64,000 nt of DNA, taken from Tetmemena sp. SeJ-2015 (Eukaryota; Ciliophora; Spirotrichea; Sporadotrichida; Oxytrichidae). The stretch is taken from positions 1-64,000 of the forward strand of contig JAJKFJ010021154.1 of the NCBI GenBank assembly GCA_027382625.1. Direction: 5' to 3'. This document shows positions 58,101 through 64,000 of the stretch, in pieces; the stretch's first letter is position 1, and every line of letters begins with the position of its first letter. The notes beneath the pieces were generated by a model. The model saw nothing but the letters and a program-made list of their open reading frames with translations. It did no database searches and had not been told where the DNA came from. The position numbers and the translations under genes are program-made.

Positions 58101-60330
58101 ACGCATTCTTTTCTTGGTTCTTAATTTTCTCATCTTTTTATTTAGATTTGGGTTATTTCAAATGATTAGTGTCTTTGAGAGCTCTCTGAAACCACTCCTC
58201 CTTTTTAATGTAAGTAAGATATGCTTTCGGGTAATCAACCTTAGAAAGAAAATTTTGCTCTTCATTTGAAATTTCGAAGCCTAACAGGGAACTCTTCTTT
58301 ATCTCAAGCAAACTATCCGGGTCCTAAAGTCTTCTTAGCGTTATAGAAATACAAACCAATAGCTTTTCCTTTGTAAAACTAAGGCAAGTCTTGTCTTATC
58401 ATAAATTTGATAAACAAAATTTAAGATGACTATAATTAAGAACTGAAAGGAATTTATGCTTACCTTTAATTTATCGCTTTAAGGAAATTATAAAATTGTC
58501 CATAACTTAATTGACCCAATTTTTGTAAATTAAGATATAAGTATTTCATAAAATCAATACATTTTCGCTATAATCTTTGATGCTCTCATAATCCTTAACG
58601 TATTACTTGATGCAAGACTCCGTATGTGTGCACCAAAAGTATTGCTAGAAGTCAGAGAAATCCTTTCCACTAGTCAGAACAAAACTTTATGGGTAAAAGG
58701 AGTCAATGCCTTTCTCGATGTGTTTTATTGGATAATTCAAGCTAGGTAGTGCTTGAAAACTGCTGTCCAGCTTAGAATTTTTATTTCTCTCCAATTTATC
58801 TGAGTGATGTTGAACACACCAATTTATCCAAAACTAAGGTGCTTCACTTAGAGACTCAATCAATCCACTCTTTGAAGTAATGTTACCTTCTCCCCTGTTA
58901 TGATTGGTGAGACAATTACTTCTTGATTGATTAACATATTGAACGTCCTAAGAGTTTAGAGAAAAATGAAGATCTATGTGATTTGAGGGATGCTTGGTAT
59001 TTGCGTCTTCTCTCCATCCTCTTTAGATCAAGCATTTTCTTAAGTCTGGATAAGCTATTTAAAGCATGAAAATCCCTCTTTTCCTTTTCTTTTGAGAGGC
59101 TTTTCTCTCGGAGCTAACAAGAATGTGATGGCTAGATTACTCTAAAAGTTAACTCTCTGACAAGGGCTCGTTATCTTCCTATCCCTATCTTAATTTATAT
59201 TAAAACTAATTAAGATAAGAATCTTTCGGTTTATTAAACTTGACTTGATGATTAAATTAACACTTTACTCTATTCTTGGGCAAACTTGTCTATTATTTGT
59301 CTATTCGAGTTTCTGTTTTTGTCTTCATTCGTGGTTTAGTCTTCTACTGCTTCGCTATTATCATTATCTTAATTAGCTGCTTGTTTATCTTAAAAGTGTT
59401 AGTTTTATTCTAGCTCAAGTCTTGATGTTTAAAGTTGTATTTCACTAGCATCTTAGTTTTGTGTTTATCCTCTAAGTTTGAGTAGTTTACTCTTTTTGAG
59501 TTGAATGAATTTTGGAAACGCTCCCGTGTATGATTGAAAATTGACCACTGGGGCTAAAAATGGGGACTTATATGCTAGAAAAGCTTATGATAAGTTTGAG
59601 TATTACCTCTTTTCTAATCTCTCTTTTGAGTTTTGAGAGTGTTAGAAAGCGCTCTCTTTTGCTTTTTAAGTTAAGATATTGAAGGTTAGTTATTTCCCCT
59701 CTCCATGTAACGATTAAAGGCATCTTCAGTTACTTCAGACTAACTTGTGTCTCTCTTTTAATTAAAGACTGGCGATATTACATTCACAGCGAATGCAGAA
59801 CCTGCAGGATTCGAGTTTATCTTAGGCAAACTATCTTATCATTAAAATTACTTTAATACAAAACGGTGCATTTATTAAATTTTGATCAATTAAAGTTAAA
59901 GATGAAATTAAATTTGTTTTTCAAGTAAAAATAGCAGAATATCTCAATTAAGAGAAGGCAATAATTTTAGATTCTTGACTATAAGCTATGTGCATAAAGT
60001 CTGAAATTCATAAATTATTTGGCAATATAACGGATATAAAATTTACCTGATCAATCACTTTCATATGGTGATTTTGTTTATCTGTCTCTACCTAAGATGT
60101 TTTAAACTTAGAGCCCTGGATATGCAATTTGCGAGGGAAAATAAAATGAAAGTCTTTAGATTAGAAATTTAAGATGTCTCTCTCAACACTCAGCTCATTT
60201 TTCTTCAAAGAAAAGGCTTTGAATATAAAGAAAAAGAGTATATCGAAGTCTACTGTTTCTTCTAAGGACGAAGATACATAGTGCGTGATCTTTCATCAGT
60301 CTTTTTGGCCGCGCCATTCAACGTTTAATC
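55126..60330 (-). CDS. Tubulin tyrosine ligase-like (TTLL) enzyme, possibly a TTLL3-type glycylase
   Basis: TTL core at 57.78-57.24 kb: WNPLQIFLYRDCYIRFSAVD, NLFIHLTNNSIAKN, MWSLDQFREYLN, GLYGYDVILDDENKMWLLEI with LEINKCPTMEHSTKVTTDLV. These are the ATP-grasp motifs; the last block is closest to TTLL3/8 glycylases. After the core, IDWR is followed by a GTAAGA intron and DTGGYELIYESP. By family knowledge it ligates amino acids to tubulin or related proteins at cilia. A basic, Gln-rich N-terminal extension spans 60.3-58.5 kb, with a CAG/GTAAAT donor near 60057. The C-terminal tail (56.05-55.13 kb, coiled coil ending MIDKSEVQ) is joined by a 104-bp GTAGAT...CTAAAG intron; the alternative is a separate gene starting at 56092. 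The start is not defined. Confidence 0.72.
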
Positions 60331-62413
60331 ACTATTCATAATTTTAACTTCTTATTTCTTAATTTTCTATGAATAACTGATGATAGTAAATGTATAAGTT
60401 TAACTTTTATGATATTTTTAAAATAGAATTTCTATTATCTTAAATAGCGTGGTCAACTGAGCCTACTAATTCTTCCATTATCTATCTGAGATACCATATT
60501 GACTCTATTTAAAGAAAATTCTTAATTTATTTTCTTGCTGTTTGCTTTGCCATTCTTGAAAAAGATTAGGCTTGTGAAACTGTTTGCTTTCCTTACGCTT
60601 GAGATCTAGATAGATCTTTATCTGGTTTTAAGTAGCGTTGGAAGCCTTCTTCTTGATTCATGAAGAATCTTCTCTCAGGCAGTTGCTGGCCCTTGCGGAT
60701 ATTTTCATCAATCTTCTCATAATCAGCTTGCTTAAGTCTAAATTACTAATGGAACGACTCCAGATACCTCTTCTGTTGCTTAAATACCTGAGTAGGAGAA
60801 TGCAGAATCGCTTGACTTTTGCTGGACAATTACAAATGCTAAGAGGGGGAACCCATATCAATAGTCGCTCCAAAAGACATATGAATCTGAGAACAGCCCT
60901 CTTGAATGTCTTAATTATGAGGAGGGTGGTCTCCTTCATCAATCCCACTGGAGTTTTAGGAGAGAAATTTCACTCTGCCTTGCTACTTTAGGTCAGGTAT
61001 CATTATTGGAGCGTTACTAAAAGTCTGAGATTTTAACATACTGGGGTCTATCTGCTTTGCAGTTATACTCAACGAGTTGTTGTTAGTCGGGAGCCTGCTT
61101 CTAATAGGCGAGTCTTCTGGATTTGGCTAAACTCTGGTTGGGACGATTAATGAAGGAAGAGACTGTTTCTTGTGAATAATATTATCTGGATACCTCAGGT
61201 ACTTCTAGATCTAGATCTAGTCCCATTTTACTGACTTTCCTCTTCCTTTATAATAAAATCAACTTTGAGTCTCTCAAGTTGTATGATCTTCTTAATCTCA
61301 CTAAGCTCGTCTTAAAATTATGCATATGAATCTTTCTTAGTGCAATTGATCTAATCTTTACTTATTTGGAAACTTTAATCTATGTTTGATCTGAGATCTC
61401 GCATGGACTACTGACAGAATTTGCTTTAGATATCCTTCATGGTGTCTGAGTTGAGTTTGACTCTTCTTATATTAGATTTCTCTCTCCTGCTTGGAATCAT
61501 GATATCTATGTACTTGAGCTCTAGTTCCTTCAAGCTGGCATTCCTGTTTTGAAGTTTCCTATGAGTGATGATCTTATCCTAGTTTAGCATTATTTTGGGG
61601 ATGACAGTATTCCTCTATGTGAGATAGCCTGGCTTTGAACTTTCCTCTCTTTTCAATCGCTGACTGTGCTCTAACTCTAAGCCCTGTTTGTTTGTATAAG
61701 TTTTCTGGAGCTTTATTTTTATCTGAGATAGATTAAATTCTTTAATAAAAGAATGATCAAGATTTCTTTGACGGGGTTGTGATCTATCTCCGATATAGAG
61801 CAAGTCTTAATTCAATATTTAGCCGGCTTAGTTTCTAGAAAATTAGAGACCATCCTCATGCTCAATCTAGTTTTGGTGCTTTACCTTGATCTTTTAAAAT
61901 AAGTATATACAAAATATTTAGAGTAAAAACTATTCAAGAATAGGTAAAAATTAATAGAGCTTATTTTCAATTTATAGCATTATATTATGATACGTTAAAT
62001 AAGATCTTGAGCATTGGAGCGTTGCCAAAGTTCTAATAGCTGTCATGATTAGTTAAGGCTGCTTAGCTATCATTAGCAAAAGCATCTGGCAAATTTTAAC
62101 GATGAGCTAAGTACCTACTACTTGCTCCATTATTCTCAAAACCAGCTTTTATATTGTTGCCATTGATTTCATTTTAGTTTTAAGCCGAAGCGACGAGGCT
62201 TGATCTCTGACTGTGAGCAGCTGCTCCTTACAAATCGTAGTCTAACTAAATCATGTGAGTCACTTTTCTATATTCAAATTACAAAAGTTAATATGGCTAC
62301 CTTGGGGCGGCGTTGTTTTCTGGACTATTAATGATTGCGGCTCTTTCCACTTTGGACATATATGATCTGCTGCTAAGAGCACTGAGTGAGGGTTGGCAGC
62401 AAGCTTCGACCAT
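60329..62413 (-). CDS. Ser/Gln-rich disordered protein, unrecognised
   Basis: ATG 62413 (MVEACCQPSLSALSSRSYMS). A small intron starts GTAGCC at about 62298. A second block has LDYDLQGAAAHSQRSS. After AT-rich DNA comes a helical block (about 61.8-61.25 kb). A long open segment (61.22-60.45 kb) contains PTRVQPNPEDSPIRSRLPT, AKQIDPSMLKSQTFSNAP and FKQQKRYLESFHQQFRLKQA. The stop is taken as TGA 60329, the first in frame. Its 5' end is 55 bp from the divergent acidic gene. No domain recognised; a cytoskeletal or signalling scaffold is possible. Confidence 0.55.
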
Positions 62414-62468
62414 GTTAGTTTCAATCTTTTTTAAATTATAGAGATATAATTATAATAGTATAAAATTA
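62414..62468. promoter_or_regulatory. 55-bp divergent promoter region
   Basis: The entire space between two oppositely directed start codons. Very A/T-rich with TATA-like stretches. Function is inferred only from position. Confidence 0.4.
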
Positions 62469-63997
62469 ATGAGGAGAGGTGGCAGAAAGTAAGAAAACTC
62501 AGTTGAAAGTTAAATTCTCCAATAGTGATCAAGTGATGGCAGGCAGCTTCAAGAAATCAGCCTATGCAGATGATGAAGAGGAAGAATTTGAAGAAGAGTT
62601 AGAGGAAGAGGACGAGCAAGAAATGCAGCACACTCAGAGTGCAGCAGGAAATACCTAACCTAGAGCTAGAGCAAATCTTCAAAGAGGCAAAACTATACTC
62701 AAATAGTTACTTAATCTTCTTCTTAATTATTCTAAAACTAATGCAACTATGAAGACTATTAACAGAGATGCACAATCTATTGTAGATAACTCTCAGACTA
62801 CATTTCAAGGCACATAGCAATAAATACAGGCAAGGCCTCCTTTAAATAACTAGTCTAAAGCTGCAAGTCAAGCCTCAAATTAGCAAGTTATAAATTAAAA
62901 GCAGAACCCGAGAGCAACTCGCTAGTCTAAGAGAGCATCAAGAACTTATTACAATTTAGATGAGGGAGAAGAAGGAGAGGATGGGGAAGAATATTACGAA
63001 GAGGAGGAAGAATATGAAGAAGATATGGAAACACAACAGGATGGCCACTCCAGATTTAAAGATCAAAAAATTGGGTTTATCGTCCATTAAATTGTATCTA
63101 TTGTCGGATTCCATGATGAAAACACCTGAGATAGGCTCGACAGTTTCGGCTACAAAGCTAAAATAGCCAAGGAAAGATCAGGCTTACTACGATAAAATAT
63201 ACTCAATGCCAAATAAGCCTCGTCCTAAAGGTCATGATGAATACTTCAGGAAAATGAGACAGAGGAAAAGTGGGATGCCAATTGAAGTAAGCCTGCCCAG
63301 CAATATTGAAATGCAAGAGTATAACTCGGATCTCCCTCCTCCCCTTGATCCTTTACTGGGCAACTCATTTGTGAGCTTAAATTAATACAAGGATGTCATA
63401 CCCTCATTCCTGCCTAATGAGAACAAGTACCAAAAGTTCATATCGAAGTTGAACTAAGATGAAGAGGAAATTCAAAAGAAGTTAAGTAAGAAGTAGTAGT
63501 AGTAAGATGATGGATATGATATTAAGAGGAGGAGAGTGCCAGCATACTAAGATCCCTTTGAGCAGCACATTTAAAAGTTGGAGGATAACACTCTGAACTT
63601 AAGGGCCGGGTCCAATATGCGCTCTCCTAATGACTCACTGTACAAGGTTTATAATGGAGAAGGGTAAAGATAGGGCCAGAGATCGAATGGATTTTTATCA
63701 GTCCAGCGTAATAGAGAGTTGCTACCCAGATTGAATGAATCACTGCTGGATGGAAAGAATCCTAACAAAGGAAAGCTATAAAATCTTAACGTGAGCAACA
63801 TAAGTTTGCCTCAGATACGGGACTAGATTGGAACTATGGAGAAAAAGATGGAAAGGGAATTAGACAAGGAGGCGAAACTTAAAAAGGACGCTAAACGCTT
63901 GATTGGCCATGCTATGGGTAAAAACTTACACGAGTTAGACAGAACTGTCAAAGCTTGGCTTAAACATGACAATAAACCAGGTATGATTAGCCAATGA
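62469..63997 (+). CDS. Acidic/Gln-rich disordered protein, unrecognised
   Basis: ATG 62469; a 37-bp intron (GTAAGAAAAC...CCAATAG) joins MRRGGRN to DQVMAGSFKKSAYADD in phase. A long Glu-rich acidic run follows (62569-62620), then a Gln/Asn/Ala/Arg-rich stretch, a second acidic run (62961-63030), and a longer C-terminal region with PRPKGHDEYFRKMRQRKSGM, SLPSNIEMQEYNSDLPPPLD and a charged helix (MEKKMERELDKEAKLKKD). TGA is at 63995, just inside the window. An IES with pointer TCCA (63049 to either 63086 or 63113) is required near the middle. Function unknown. Confidence 0.62.
63049..63113 (+). other. IES, 34 or 61 bp, pointer TCCA
   Basis: TCCA at 63049-63052 pairs in phase with either 63083-63086 or 63110-63113. 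Both choices restore the frame leading to MMKTPEIGSTVSATK; somatic sequence is needed to choose. Confidence 0.6.
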
Positions 63998-64000
63998 GTA

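Noticed and set aside
60114..60330. + strand ORF (MQFARENKMKVFRLEIQ...)
   Set aside because: The minus frame over the same DNA ends in a CAG/GTAAAT donor that splices in phase into the TTLL gene. The + reading remains possible but is less supported.
1..64000. CRISPR arrays, bacterial operons, rRNA genes
   Set aside because: No spaced repeats, no ribosome-binding sites and no rRNA-like conserved stretches; the genetic code and introns are those of a ciliate.

Overview
This window reads as germline (micronuclear) DNA of a hypotrich/spirotrich ciliate of the Oxytricha-Stylonychia-Tetmemena kind. Three things seen in the sequence support this. First, every good reading frame uses TAA and TAG as sense codons (glutamine by family knowledge) and only TGA as stop, so standard-code ORF calls fragment the genes. 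Second, genes are cut by very short introns, often 26-70 bp, with GTAAGT-like starts and TAG/CAG ends. Third, many genes are also cut by AT-rich inserts that lack splice sites but are bounded by a short direct repeat (4-10 bp). Removing the insert plus one repeat copy restores the reading frame in phase. Those are the hallmarks of internal eliminated sequences (IESs) and their pointers. I mapped about 20 by hand; they run from 10 to 313 bp.

Layout. 1-10.7 kb: tail of a charged protein, a NIF/CTD-phosphatase-like gene, an unrecognised gene, a sphingomyelin-synthase-like (PAP2_C) membrane protein, a Gln/Ser-rich protein and a Derlin. 11-19.2 kb: one 8-kb locus for a TmcB-like PAS/transmembrane protein, swollen by large AT-rich inserts. 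19.6-25.5 kb: a protein with DGSGRD repeats, a membrane RING-H2 protein and a poly(A) polymerase-like gene. 25.5-26.5 kb: a foldback insert between near-identical 77-bp direct repeats, ending in a G9/C10 hairpin. 26.5-42.6 kb: a long Gln-rich protein, two RING/coiled-coil genes, another coiled-coil gene and a PDI-like gene. 43-54.9 kb: lysosomal alpha-mannosidase, the RNA polymerase III factor BRF1, a disordered protein, an F-box/multipass membrane protein and a 61-residue protein. 55.1-64 kb: a TTLL tubulin-modifying enzyme with a long tail and two disordered proteins reading away from each other.

The genes do not form a pathway. In this group each gene, or a divergent or convergent pair, normally becomes its own somatic nanochromosome, and the loci here are spaced that way. 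Several start codons lie head to head 40-120 bp apart. Secretory-path functions recur (Derlin, PDI, mannosidase, PAP2_C), but I see no evidence that this clustering is functional.

Limits. All joins were found by reading, not by comparison with a somatic genome. Ends of genes that run into AT-rich DNA are approximate, and some frame breaks remain unresolved. I found no clear scrambled or inverted gene segment.
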